A DNA stretch of 64,000 nucleotides from Neolewinella marina (GTDB taxonomy: Bacteria > Bacteroidota > Bacteroidia > Chitinophagales > Saprospiraceae). Positions 1 through 7,709 of this stretch are shown piece after piece; position 1 is the stretch's first letter, and each line of letters opens with the position of its first letter. Under the pieces are notes generated by a model, which did not search any database, was not told where the DNA came from, and saw only the letters and a program-made list of their open reading frames with translations. Location of the stretch: positions 310,001-374,000 of the forward strand of contig NZ_PDLO01000001.1 of assembly GCF_002631205.1 (NCBI RefSeq). Direction: 5' to 3'. The translations under genes and the position numbers were made by a program.

Positions 1-40
1 GGGACTGGGCGTAGCGGGAGGCTACTCTCGAATTGGTCAT
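1..40 (-). CDS. atpH: ATP synthase delta subunit, N-terminal fragment
   Basis: An ATG on the minus strand at 40 opens a frame reading MTNSRVASRYAQS before the window edge. The R-V-A-S-R-Y-A pattern is the usual N-terminus of F1 delta (OSCP-like) subunits. It lies 7 bases downstream of atpF on the same strand, which is the expected order in an atp operon. Only 13 residues are visible, so the call rests on this motif and on position. Confidence 0.8.
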   Translation of the reverse strand, partial: MTNSRVASRYAQS

Positions 41-47
41 GCGGTGC

Positions 48-560
48 TTAGTTTAGGTCGCGTACGAGCTCCCGAACGAAAGCCTCCTGGTTGGCGTCGC
101 TTTTGAGGTCCTTCTGGAGGATCTTTTCGGCGATTTCGATGGCCATGGATCCCACTTCCTTCTTGAGGTCGACCATGGCGGCTTTGCGCATATTTTCGAT
201 GTCGCGGCGGGCGTCGCTGGCCACCTTCTGAGCGGCTTCGCGGGCTTCGTTCTTGGCCGCGGCGATCATTTCCTTGCTCTGCTTCTCGGCTTCGGTAATG
301 ATGCGGGTGCGCTCCTCGCGCGCCTCGATGATCAGCCGCTGGTTCTCGTCGGCCTGGGCCTGCATCTCGGCGCGGGCGCGCTTGGCTTCGTCGATGCTGG
401 TTTGAATTTCCTCATCCCGGCGGCGCAGGGCCTTCTGGATGGGTTTCCAGGCCAGCTTGCCCAGGATGGCGTAAAGCACGAGGAAGATTACAACGGTCCA
501 GAAGATCAGACCGAAGTCGGGCTTAATGACACTGAAATCAGCAAGGAAAAGCGTAGTCAT
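48..560 (-). CDS. atpF: F0F1 ATP synthase subunit b
   Basis: 170 residues. One hydrophobic membrane segment near residues 15-40 (FGLIFWTVVIFLVLYAILGK) is followed by a long charged alpha-helical stalk rich in Arg, Glu and Ala (about 45-140). This is the b-subunit layout: one N-terminal anchor and a peripheral stalk that holds delta and the F1 head. Length is normal for a bacterial b subunit. It sits between atpE upstream and atpH 7 bases downstream, all on the minus strand. A 10-bp hairpin separates it from atpE. Confidence 0.96.
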   Translation of the reverse strand: MTTLFLADFSVIKPDFGLIFWTVVIFLVLYAILGKLAWKPIQKALRRRDEEIQTSIDEAKRARAEMQAQADENQRLIIEAREERTRIITEAEKQSKEMIAAAKNEAREAAQKVASDARRDIENMRKAAMVDLKKEVGSMAIEIAEKILQKDLKSDANQEAFVRELVRDLN

Positions 561-605
561 TATATATTAGGTTGTGTTACAACTCGACAGGCGAAGATAA
601 AGTAA

Positions 606-640
606 GCCGGTAGCGCTGCCAAGCGCAGTTCGCTACCGGC
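606..640 (-). promoter_or_regulatory. Intercistronic hairpin between atpE and atpF
   Basis: GCCGGTAGCG at 606-615 and CGCTACCGGC at 631-640 form a perfect 10-bp inverted repeat with a 15-nt loop in the 109-bp gap between atpE and atpF. A short T run (641-645) follows on the plus strand only, so it does not look like a terminator for the minus-strand operon. A stable hairpin just 3' of the c-subunit cistron could stop exonucleases and raise the relative level of atpE mRNA; that role is inferred. Confidence 0.6.
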
Positions 641-669
641 TTTTTGGTGTGGCCCGGACGCCGCTGCTG

Positions 670-870
670 CTAGAGCAGCTTGTCCAGAAGACCTACAATG
701 ATCGCGAACAGCGCGGCACCTTCAACGAAGGCGGCGGTAAGGATCATGGCACTACGGATATCCGCGGCGGCTTCGGGCTGGCGGGCAATGCTTTCGGTCG
801 ACTTGCTGCCGATGAGTCCGATTCCGAGTCCAGCGCCGAGGGCGGCGATACCTGCTCCAAGAGCTCCCAT
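670..870 (-). CDS. atpE: F0F1 ATP synthase subunit c
   Basis: 66 residues, two hydrophobic helices. The first is Gly/Ala-rich (GAGIAALGAGLGIGLIG), followed by a polar loop with the RQPEA motif and a second helix containing the ion-binding Glu (AAFVEGAALFAI). This is the proteolipid that forms the c-ring. The ATG at 868-870 gives the usual c-subunit N-terminus; the much longer open frame upstream only overlaps atpB out of frame. It lies 41 bases after atpB and before atpF in the operon. Confidence 0.96.
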   Translation of the reverse strand: MGALGAGIAALGAGLGIGLIGSKSTESIARQPEAAADIRSAMILTAAFVEGAALFAIIVGLLDKLL

Positions 871-911
871 GTTGAATGATTTAAATGGGTAAAAAAAATT
901 CTTGATTATCG

Positions 912-2240
912 TTAGTTGGCCGGGGTGTGCATGCCGGTGACCGCACCGCCCATGGCACCGCCTTCGGCGATTTTCTTCTCTCCGTGGTGTCCGGCCTCGT
1001 CGTGGTGGTGGGCATCCTCTACCGCCGCGCCGATATAGCTGGCCGAAAGGATGGCAAAGATGAAGGCCTGCACGAAGGCTACCAGCAGCTCGATCATGTT
1101 CATGAACAAGGTGAAGGCTACTCCGACCACGGCACCCGCGCCCGCGCCTACTACACTTTCGCCGTTGTTGCCAAAGATGAAGATCAGGCTGATGAGGCTG
1201 AGGATGATGATGTGCCCGGCCGTGATGTTGGCGAACAAACGCACCATCAGCGAGAAGGGCTTGATGACCAGCCCGAGGATTTCCACGGGGGTCAGAATGA
1301 ACAGCTTGATGGCCGCTGGTACGCCGGGCATCCACAGGGTGTGCTCCCAGAAGTGGCGGTTGCCGTGTACGTAAGCTACGATAGCCGAGATAACGGCCAG
1401 GGCCATGGTGACGGCCAGGTTGCCCGTTACGTTGGCGCTGCCGGGGAAGATGGGAATCAGGCCCAGCAGGTTACAGAACAGAACGAAAAAGAAGATCGTG
1501 AAAATGAAGGGCTGGAAACGCTCGTAGTGCTTCTCGCCGATCATGGGGATGGTGATCTCGTCGCGCAGGAAGACGAAGAAGGGCTCCATCAGGCTCTGAA
1601 TGCCACTGGGGGCCTTGCCTTCGTTCTTCTTGTACCCGCGGGCCACGGCGCTCCAGAGGAAGATCAGCAGCAGGGAAGCCAGCAACATGGTGAAGACGTT
1701 CTTCGTGATGCTGAAGTCGTAGAAGCTGGTGATGCCACCGCCGAGCAGTCCGCCCTCACCTACCGAGGGGGCGTCCAGGAGGTAAGGCGTCCCGCCTACC
1801 AGGGCGTAGTAGACATCCTGGGTTTTGTCTCCCACGGTGGTGGTGCCGTGGGCAATGCATTCCACCTCATGGTGGCCCTCCAGCAGTTCTGCGGGGGCGT
1901 CGGCCAGACGATTGATGCGGCCGTGGTTCATCACGTATCCGTCGACCAGGGTTTCCCCGTGGTGGAACATGCTGCTCAGGCCGACGGTCCAACCGTGTTC
2001 AGGGGCGTAGAGAAATACGGGAAGGGGGATGCTGACGTCGCCGATGAGGTGAAACTCATTCGCGTCGGCGATGTGATGAAGGATGACCCCGGCCGGGTCG
2101 TAATCGCCGTGGCCGCCACATTCAATCTCCGGATTGTGGTGATCGGCGGCCGTGCCGTGGTCATTGATCTCCTGAGCCGAAACGAAGGTGAATACAAGGC
2201 TGAAAAGGCAGAAAAATAACAGGCGTGCGCTGGACGTCAT
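912..2240 (-). CDS. atpB: F0F1 ATP synthase subunit a, long Bacteroidota form
   Basis: 442 residues, longer than the roughly 270 of E. coli. Residues 1-23 are a signal peptide (FCLFSLVFTFVSAQ). Residues about 25-165 form an extra His-rich domain with the HHIADANEFH motif seen in Bacteroidota a subunits. The rest is the a-subunit membrane domain with the Arg-bearing helix (IKPFSLMVRLFANITAGH) and a final helix before a His-rich tail. Subunit a carries the proton half-channels against the c-ring. First gene of the operon here; a TACCTTTG box lies 36 bases upstream. No atpI or atpZ gene precedes it. Confidence 0.96.
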   Translation of the reverse strand: MTSSARLLFFCLFSLVFTFVSAQEINDHGTAADHHNPEIECGGHGDYDPAGVILHHIADANEFHLIGDVSIPLPVFLYAPEHGWTVGLSSMFHHGETLVDGYVMNHGRINRLADAPAELLEGHHEVECIAHGTTTVGDKTQDVYYALVGGTPYLLDAPSVGEGGLLGGGITSFYDFSITKNVFTMLLASLLLIFLWSAVARGYKKNEGKAPSGIQSLMEPFFVFLRDEITIPMIGEKHYERFQPFIFTIFFFVLFCNLLGLIPIFPGSANVTGNLAVTMALAVISAIVAYVHGNRHFWEHTLWMPGVPAAIKLFILTPVEILGLVIKPFSLMVRLFANITAGHIIILSLISLIFIFGNNGESVVGAGAGAVVGVAFTLFMNMIELLVAFVQAFIFAILSASYIGAAVEDAHHHDEAGHHGEKKIAEGGAMGGAVTGMHTPAN

Positions 2241-2275
2241 ACGTTGGGGGGTTTAACTATCCCTCAAATGAGCCG

Positions 2276-2283
2276 CAAAGGTA
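2276..2283 (-). promoter_or_regulatory. -7 promoter box for the atp operon
   Basis: Read on the minus strand this is TACCTTTG, an exact match to the Bacteroidota -7 consensus TAnnTTTG. It lies 36 bases upstream of the atpB start and is followed by CGGC, as at several other promoters in this window. Confidence 0.65.
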
Positions 2284-2338
2284 ACACAACGGCCGGTATT
2301 ATACTAGGTGGGGGTTCCCTTTTTTGGAAGTTAGGGCC

Positions 2339-2384
2339 GGGGGGCGGTGAGGGTAGCCGATATCCGTTCCCACTACCGCCCCCC
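2339..2384 (-). terminator. Possible hairpin terminator after the CANSDH gene
   Basis: GGGGGGCGGT (2339-2348) pairs perfectly with ACCGCCCCCC (2375-2384), 8 bases past the stop codon of the minus-strand enzyme gene. No U-tract follows directly, so it may be a weak terminator or only an mRNA 3' stabiliser. Confidence 0.4.
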
Positions 2385-2391
2385 GCAACCG

Positions 2392-3597
2392 CTAAAGTTC
2401 CAGCTCAGCGCCGATTTCCTCGTGCCACTCCAGGCCGTGTTTGCCCAGCACGTCGAGGAAGGGATCCGGGTTGAACTGCTCGACGTTGTACACGCCGGCG
2501 CCTTCCCACTTGCCCTGGATCAGCATCATGGCGCCCGTCATGGCCGGCACGCCGGTGGTGTAGCTCACGCCCTGGGCGCGGGTCTCGCGGTAGGCCCGCT
2601 CGTGGCTGCAGTTGTTCCAGATGTAGTAGGTCTCCTCGTTGCCGTCCTTCAGGCCACGGATGCGGCAACCGATGCTCGTCTGACCGCTGTAGCCCTCGCC
2701 CAGTCCACCGGGATCGGGGAGGACGGTTTTCAGGAATTCGAGGGGGATGATTTCCACGCCTTTGTGCATCACGGGCTCGATCCCGGCCATGCCGATATTC
2801 TGGATCACGCGCAGGTGGGTCAGGTATTCATCGCCGAAGGTCATCCAGAAGCGGGCGCGCTTCAGGGTCGGGAAGTGCTTAACGAGGCTTTCGAGTTCCT
2901 CGTGGTAGAGTACGTAGCTCGGCTTGGGCCCGATGTCCGGGTAGTTCAGGTCCTTCCGAATGCTGAAGGGGGGAATTTCTACCCACTTGCCGTCCTCGTA
3001 GTACTTGCCCGGCTGGGTGATTTCCCGGATGTTGATCTCCGGGTTGAAGTTGGTGGCGAAGGCCTTGCCGTGGTCGCCGGCGTTGGCGTCGACGATGTCG
3101 AGGTAGTGGATCTCGTCGAAGATATGGCTGGCCGCCCGGGCGGTAAAGATGCTGGTGACGCCGGGGTCGAATCCGCAGCCGAGGATAGCAGTCAGACCGG
3201 CGGCTTTGAACTTGTCGTGGTAGGCCCACTGGTGGCTGTACTCGAACTTGGCCTCCTCCTTGGGTTCGTAGTTGGCGGTGTCGAGGTAGTGCACCTCGGC
3301 TTCCAGACAGGCATCCATGATGGTGAGGTCCTGGTACGGCAGGGCCACGTGGATTACCATGAAGGGGTCGTACTCCTTGATGAGCTTGGTCAGGGCCGGT
3401 ACGTCCTCCGCGTCGATGGCGGCGGTGGTGATTTTGTCGTAGCCAAGGTCGGCCTTGATGTCGGCGGCAATCTCGTCGCACTTCTGTTTCGTGCGACTGG
3501 CGATCATGAATTCGGTGAAGACCTCGGGGTATTCGGCACATTTATAGGCCACGACGCGGCCTACCCCGCCGGCGCCGATGATGAGTACTTTAGACAT
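2392..3597 (-). CDS. Carboxynorspermidine dehydrogenase-like (saccharopine dehydrogenase family)
   Basis: 401 residues. The N-terminus has a Rossmann dinucleotide motif (VLIIGAGGVGRVVAYKCA). It continues with the saccharopine dehydrogenase fold, including a HVALPYQDLTIMDACLEA segment and GCGFDPGVTSIF near residues 140-150. Length and motifs best fit carboxynorspermidine synthase/dehydrogenase (EC 1.5.1.43), which reductively joins aspartate semialdehyde to a diamine for norspermidine or spermidine synthesis. The partner decarboxylase gene (nspC) is not in the window, so the substrate is inferred. A TTACTTTG sequence about 125 bases upstream may be its promoter. Confidence 0.82.
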   Translation of the reverse strand: MSKVLIIGAGGVGRVVAYKCAEYPEVFTEFMIASRTKQKCDEIAADIKADLGYDKITTAAIDAEDVPALTKLIKEYDPFMVIHVALPYQDLTIMDACLEAEVHYLDTANYEPKEEAKFEYSHQWAYHDKFKAAGLTAILGCGFDPGVTSIFTARAASHIFDEIHYLDIVDANAGDHGKAFATNFNPEINIREITQPGKYYEDGKWVEIPPFSIRKDLNYPDIGPKPSYVLYHEELESLVKHFPTLKRARFWMTFGDEYLTHLRVIQNIGMAGIEPVMHKGVEIIPLEFLKTVLPDPGGLGEGYSGQTSIGCRIRGLKDGNEETYYIWNNCSHERAYRETRAQGVSYTTGVPAMTGAMMLIQGKWEGAGVYNVEQFNPDPFLDVLGKHGLEWHEEIGAELEL

Positions 3598-3900
3598 GTA
3601 TTGTTTTTTTTACGCTAACGGCAGGCGCGGCCGCAGGTGCAATGGAATCCGGATTAATTGCCCGACAGCCGCTCCGGCCACCGCAATTCCGGATACCGAT
3701 CGCCGGACACCCCTACCGGCGGCAAAGTAAAAGGAATTCCTTCGGTCAGGGAACCTTCTCCAGCTATGTGCAGTACCCCGGTACCGTCACCGCCCTTCCC
3801 CGCCCCGCACCGGGTATATCGAACATCGCCCCGCCTACACTTTGTTATAAAATTGAATGCGTTGCTAATCACGCTGTTACATTGACTATAATTACCTATC
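3598..3900. other. Divergent intergenic region
   Basis: 303 bases between the minus-strand CANSDH-like gene and the plus-strand lipoprotein gene. The only signals seen are a minus-strand TTACTTTG (3723-3730), one mismatch from the -7 consensus, and an AT-rich stretch at 3840-3900 that probably holds the lipoprotein promoter. No convincing small gene is present. Confidence 0.5.
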
Positions 3901-4488
3901 ATGACCATCCGATTTTTACCATTCCTTTTATTTTTTGCCGTAGGATTTACCAGTTGCGACGTCGACCAGACCCAGGAGGGCGAGCTGCCCGAAGTAGACG
4001 TTGACATCGATACCGAGCCCGGCCAGGCCCCCGAATACGACGTCGACTGGGTCGACGTGGACGTGAACACCACCACCCGCATGGTCGAAGTACCCAACGT
4101 CACCGTGGAGATGGTCGAGGAACCCGTAGAGGTACCCGTCCTGGACGTGGACTGGCCCGATGAATATGGCGACTCCGAAGAGACCACCTTTATGGTCGAA
4201 GCTGACGTGGACCAGGAAGCGGAGCTTGAAATCGAAGAAATCTACACCACCGGCCAGCGGATGATCGTGCTGGCCAGCCTGGAAAAGGAAGGAGAGCGAC
4301 TTTCCAACGGACAACTGATGCGGGTCAGCGACCAGGTCGTGGTTAATGCCCCCGACATGGACGTACGCTACTACATCATCGGTGACCGTCCCGACGGAAT
4401 GACCAATACCCGCTATCGGTACATTTCCGACCGCAGTGAGATCGCTGACATGATGAAGAATGGTCAGTCCATCTATAGCCGCGACTAA
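3901..4488 (+). CDS. Acidic lipoprotein of unknown function
   Basis: 195 residues. An N-terminal signal ends in a lipobox-like sequence (VGFTSC, Cys at about residue 19), so it is probably a lipoprotein. The mature part is extremely acidic from about 20 to 120, with recurrent Val-Asp alternation (EVDVDIDTEPG, YDVDWVDVDVN, VLDVDWPDE). A more ordinary segment follows (130-195). No enzymatic motif is recognised. The alternating acidic/hydrophobic pattern could be beta-strand or calcium binding, but this is only suggestion. A strong terminator follows; the gene appears monocistronic. Confidence 0.75.
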   Translation: MTIRFLPFLLFFAVGFTSCDVDQTQEGELPEVDVDIDTEPGQAPEYDVDWVDVDVNTTTRMVEVPNVTVEMVEEPVEVPVLDVDWPDEYGDSEETTFMVEADVDQEAELEIEEIYTTGQRMIVLASLEKEGERLSNGQLMRVSDQVVVNAPDMDVRYYIIGDRPDGMTNTRYRYISDRSEIADMMKNGQSIYSRD

Positions 4489-4515
4489 CCCGCCCTATCA
4501 CATCACATAAGACAG

Positions 4516-4554
4516 AACGTCGCCTTCGGAGCTTCCGGGGGCGGCGTTTTTTTT
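4516..4554 (+). terminator. Rho-independent terminator after the acidic lipoprotein gene
   Basis: AACGTCGCC (4516-4524) pairs with GGCGGCGTT (4540-4548) with one G-U pair, followed by a T run at 4547-4554. It is 28 bases past the lipoprotein stop. Confidence 0.85.
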
Positions 4555-4558
4555 GGTT

Positions 4559-4613
4559 GTCAGACATCGGATGTTGTGCGCCGGCCAGCTTGTCAGACAT
4601 CCGATGTCTGACA
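4559..4613 (+). repeat. REP-like palindromic element, copy 1
   Basis: A half-site (TGTCAGACATCGGATGTTGT, 4559-4578) is followed by a full palindrome at 4591-4613: 11-bp arms TGTCAGACATC / GATGTCTGACA around one base. Copy 2 lies about 85 bases on in inverted orientation, and a similar inverted pair is at 41.46-41.65 kb. It sits between the 3' ends of convergent genes. Confidence 0.85.
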
Positions 4614-4699
4614 AATTGACATAGCCTGGTTTTACTCGGATATTGATCGGTTTTCAATTTGTTTACTCAGAACAGGGTAAAAGAAGGAGTCTTAAGTGC

Positions 4700-4750
4700 T
4701 GTCAGACATCCGACGTCTGACAGAATGACATGCGGACAACATCCGATGTC
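4700..4750 (-). repeat. REP-like palindromic element, copy 2 (inverted)
   Basis: The palindrome TGTCAGACATC C GACGTCTGACA (4700-4722, one mismatch) is followed by GGACAACATCCGATGTC (4734-4750). Read on the minus strand this has the same order as copy 1, half-site then palindrome. It ends 3 bases before the miaA stop codon. Confidence 0.85.
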
Positions 4751-4753
4751 TCT

Positions 4754-5638
4754 TCACGCCCCCTCCACCCGCCGGATAGCCGCCGCAGCATCCATCACGG
4801 GAGTATAATCCCGGAACCAGGTGATCTGCCGCTTCGCATAGCGCCGGCTGTTCCTTTTGATCAGTTCGATGGCGCGCTCCCGGTCGTACTCCCCGTCGAG
4901 CAAAGGCCACCACTCCTGGTACCCTACCGTCTGGAGGACGGGCAGGTGGCGATACTCCTGCAGCTTGCGGACTTCGCCCTCTAGTCCGTCGGCGACCATC
5001 TGATCCACCCGGCGGTTGATCCGGTCGTAGAGATACGCCCGGTCTATCGCCGGTTGGAGGTAGACGCAATCGAAAGGGCGCGGCGGGGCCTTCCCCAGAA
5101 AACTGCTGTAGGGTTGTCCGCTGGTGTAGCAAACACGCAATGCCCGCTCCAGCCGCCGGCCGTTCTGCTGGTCAACCGACTGGAAATAATCGGGATCCAG
5201 GCGCTGGAGCTCGGCCTGCAGTCCGGACAGTCCCCGGGATTCCGACAACTGCTGCACCCGCGCCGCGGCGCCCGGGGTGACCGCCGGAAATTCATCCAGC
5301 CCCTCACAGAGCGAGCGTTGGTAAAGTCCGCTTCCCCCGACGGCGATCGCTACCGGCGAATCCCGAAACAGCCGGTCCAGGATGGGCAGGGCCTCCTCCG
5401 CGAAGGTGCCGGCGGTAAGGGGTTGCAGCAGCGAGCGATCGGCGATGAAGTGATGGGGGGCAGCGGCGAGTTCCTCCGGGCTCGGCCGGGCGTTGCCGAT
5501 GCGCATTTCCCGGTAGAACTGCCGACTGTCAGCACTCACGATCTCCGTGCGGAAATGACGGGCCAGGGCAATGGCCAGGGCGGTCTTCCCCGATGCGGTA
5601 GGGCCGCCGACTACGACCAGGAGCGGCTTGCGCTTCAT
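4754..5638 (-). CDS. miaA: tRNA dimethylallyltransferase MiaA
   Basis: 294 residues. P-loop GGPTASGKTALA at residues 11-22, the SADSRQFYREMRIGNARPS substrate segment, and the AVGGSGLYQRSL and YAKRQITWFRDY motifs of the MiaA family are all present. It adds the isopentenyl group to A37 of tRNAs reading UNN codons, including tRNA-Trp; MiaB (25 kb) then adds the methylthio group. It begins 19 bases after trpA on the same strand with no terminator between, so it is probably the last gene of the trp operon. REP-like elements follow its stop. Confidence 0.97.
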   Translation of the reverse strand: MKRKPLLVVVGGPTASGKTALAIALARHFRTEIVSADSRQFYREMRIGNARPSPEELAAAPHHFIADRSLLQPLTAGTFAEEALPILDRLFRDSPVAIAVGGSGLYQRSLCEGLDEFPAVTPGAAARVQQLSESRGLSGLQAELQRLDPDYFQSVDQQNGRRLERALRVCYTSGQPYSSFLGKAPPRPFDCVYLQPAIDRAYLYDRINRRVDQMVADGLEGEVRKLQEYRHLPVLQTVGYQEWWPLLDGEYDRERAIELIKRNSRRYAKRQITWFRDYTPVMDAAAAIRRVEGA

Positions 5639-5657
5639 AACAGCGGGTTTGGGCCGA

Positions 5658-6446
5658 CTAGGAGTAGCTGGGTTCCAGAATGCGCTTCACGAACGCTTGG
5701 GTAGCTTCCCCTACCCTGTCCTCTTGCCCCCCCAGGGCGCGGATGAACGCACTGCCGATGATGGCCCCATTGAAGTATTCGCAGGCGGTGCGGAAAGTGG
5801 CCGCGTCGCTGATCCCGAATCCGATCAGTTTCGGATTGGGCAGGTCGAGGGCCGCAATGCGATCGAAATAGGCGCGCTGCCGGTCAGAAATCTCGGAGCT
5901 GCCTCCGGTGATGCTGCTGCTGCTCACTACGTACAGGAATCCCGTGCTGCTCTCCGCAATCTGACGGATCCTTTCGTCCGGGGTCTGGGGGGTGATCAGG
6001 AAACTGACTTGCAAGTCGGCGGCCTCGGCGATCTCGCGGAAGTCGCGTTCGTACTCGTAGGCCGGCAGGTCGGGCAGAATAAGTCCATCTACGCCGGCGG
6101 CCGCGGCGGCCGCAACGAAGCGCTCGGGTCCGTACTGCATCACCTGATTGTAGTACCCCATGAGCACCAGGGGCACCTGGGTGTGGCGGCGGGCCTCGGT
6201 GAGTTGTTCAAAAAGCAGCTTCAGGTTCATCCCGTTCTGGAGGGCCTTCATACTGCTCTGCTGGATGGTTTCTCCGTCGGCCATGGGATCGGAGTACGGC
6301 ATGCCCACCTCTATGAGGTCGGCCCCGGCCTCGGCCAGGTTGCGGATGACCGCCACGGTACTGTCCAGGGTGGGGAAACCCGCCGTAAAGTAAACGTTCA
6401 GGATGTCCCGCGGCTTGGCGGCGAAGAGCTTGGTCAGTCGGTTCAT
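5658..6446 (-). CDS. trpA: Tryptophan synthase alpha chain
   Basis: 262 residues, TIM-barrel. The catalytic Glu is in [15 protein letters not shown] and the catalytic Asp in [11 protein letters not shown]. The phosphate-binding [10 protein letters not shown] segment is also present. It cleaves indole-3-glycerol phosphate to indole, which is channelled to TrpB. Its ATG overlaps the trpB stop by 4 bases (ATGA), so the two are translationally coupled in the usual B-A order. Confidence 0.97.
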   Translation of the reverse strand: MNRLTKLFAAKPRDILNVYFTAGFPTLDSTVAVIRNLAEAGADLIEVGMPYSDPMADGETIQQSSMKALQNGMNLKLLFEQLTEARRHTQVPLVLMGYYNQVMQYGPERFVAAAAAAGVDGLILPDLPAYEYERDFREIAEAADLQVSFLITPQTPDERIRQIAESSTGFLYVVSSSSITGGSSEISDRQRAYFDRIAALDLPNPKLIGFGISDAATFRTACEYFNGAIIGSAFIRALGGQEDRVGEATQAFVKRILEPSYS

Positions 6447-7639
6447 GGGAGGGGCTGGGATTCAAGGTAGGCGGAGAAAGCGGCGAGGTCTTTATCACCA
6501 CGGCCACTGAGGCAGACTACGATCACGTCTTCCGGACCGTAGCTCATGTGATCGAGGGCCGCGAAGGCGTGGGCGGTTTCCAGGGCGGGGATGATCCCCT
6601 CTTGGCGGGCCACGAAAAGGGAGGCGGCCAGCGCTTCGTCGTCCGTAACGCTGACGGCTTCGGCGCGCTTGGCATCGATCAGGAAAGCGTGGAGGGGGCC
6701 GATGCCCGGGTAGTCCAGTCCGGCCGAGATGCTGTAGGGCTCCACGATCTGTCCGTCTTCGGTCTGCATGAGCAGCGTACGGCTGCCGTGGATGATCCCC
6801 TCGGTGCCCAGCTGGCTGGTGGCGGCCGATTCTCCGCTGTCTACCCCCAGGCCGGCGGCTTCCACGGCGATCAGCCTCACCCGTTCGTCGTTCAGGTAGT
6901 GGTAGTAGGCTCCGGCGGCATTGCTGCCCCCGCCGACGCAGGCCACGATGGCGTCCGGGTAGTCGCGACCCGTCTTTTCCGCTAACTGCCACTTCATTTC
7001 CTCCGAAATGACCGACTGGAAGCGGGCCACCATATCGGGGTACGGGTGGGGGCCCACCACGGAACCAATGATGTAGTGGGTGTCCTCGGGATTGTTGATC
7101 CAGTCGCGGATGGCCTCATTGGTGGCGTCCTTCAGGGTGCGGGATCCGCTGCGGGCGGGGCGCACCTCGGCCCCCAGCATCCGCATTCGCGCCACGTTGG
7201 GTGCCTGCCGTTCGATGTCTACTTCACCCATGTACACGATGCACTGCAGTCCCTTGAGGGCACACACCGTGGCCGTGGCTACTCCGTGCTGACCGGCGCC
7301 GGTTTCGGCGATGATCCGCTTCTTGCCCAGGCGTTCGGCGAGCAGGATCTGCCCGATGGTGTTGTTGATCTTGTGGGCGCCGGTGTGGTTCAGGTCTTCC
7401 CGTTTCAGGTAGACTTTGGCCCCGTAGTGCTGGCTCAGGCGGTCGGCGTAGTAGAGGGGGCTGGGCCGGCCCACGTAATCCTTCAACAGCAGGTCGAACT
7501 CCCGCCGGAATTCCGGATCCTCGAGCATGCGGAGGTAGTTCACCCGCAGCTCCTCTACGTTGGCCTGCAGCATCTCGGGGATGTAGGCCCCGCCAAAGCG
7601 ACCGTAGTAGCCGCGCTCGTCTATTTGGGTATGGATCAT
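6443..7639 (-). CDS. trpB: Tryptophan synthase beta chain
   Basis: 398 residues, standard TrpB1 length. The PLP-binding Lys is in [13 protein letters not shown], the phosphate loop GGGSNAAG is near residue 230, and the [14 protein letters not shown] segment is conserved. It condenses indole and serine to tryptophan in an alpha2beta2 complex with TrpA. The gene starts 70 bases after trpG. That gap is filled with repeat-derived sequence, and trpD, trpC and trpF, which commonly lie here in Bacteroidota trp operons, are missing. Confidence 0.97.
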   Translation of the reverse strand: MIHTQIDERGYYGRFGGAYIPEMLQANVEELRVNYLRMLEDPEFRREFDLLLKDYVGRPSPLYYADRLSQHYGAKVYLKREDLNHTGAHKINNTIGQILLAERLGKKRIIAETGAGQHGVATATVCALKGLQCIVYMGEVDIERQAPNVARMRMLGAEVRPARSGSRTLKDATNEAIRDWINNPEDTHYIIGSVVGPHPYPDMVARFQSVISEEMKWQLAEKTGRDYPDAIVACVGGGSNAAGAYYHYLNDERVRLIAVEAAGLGVDSGESAATSQLGTEGIIHGSRTLLMQTEDGQIVEPYSISAGLDYPGIGPLHAFLIDAKRAEAVSVTDDEALAASLFVARQEGIIPALETAHAFAALDHMSYGPEDVIVVCLSGRGDKDLAAFSAYLESQPLP

Positions 7640-7709
7640 TGTTCAGGGGGTTAAGGGGTCAGTGGGTCAAGGGGGGCAGGCAATTATCCCTCGCTTCGCT
7701 CGGGTGGGG
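7640..7709 (-). repeat. Repeat-derived gap inside the trp operon
   Basis: The trpG-trpB gap contains AGGGGTCA-like octamer units (about 7646-7675) and one CCCTCGCTTCGCTCGGG palindrome (7688-7704). A second palindrome with one changed base lies at 7729-7745, inside the 3' end of trpG. The same two components make up the composite repeat at 22.6-22.9 kb. Confidence 0.75.

Noticed and set aside
2347-3618. A 423-codon plus-strand frame opposite the CANSDH-like gene
   Set aside because: Low-complexity Val/Gly/His-rich translation with no family motif; the minus-strand frame has a full enzyme signature.
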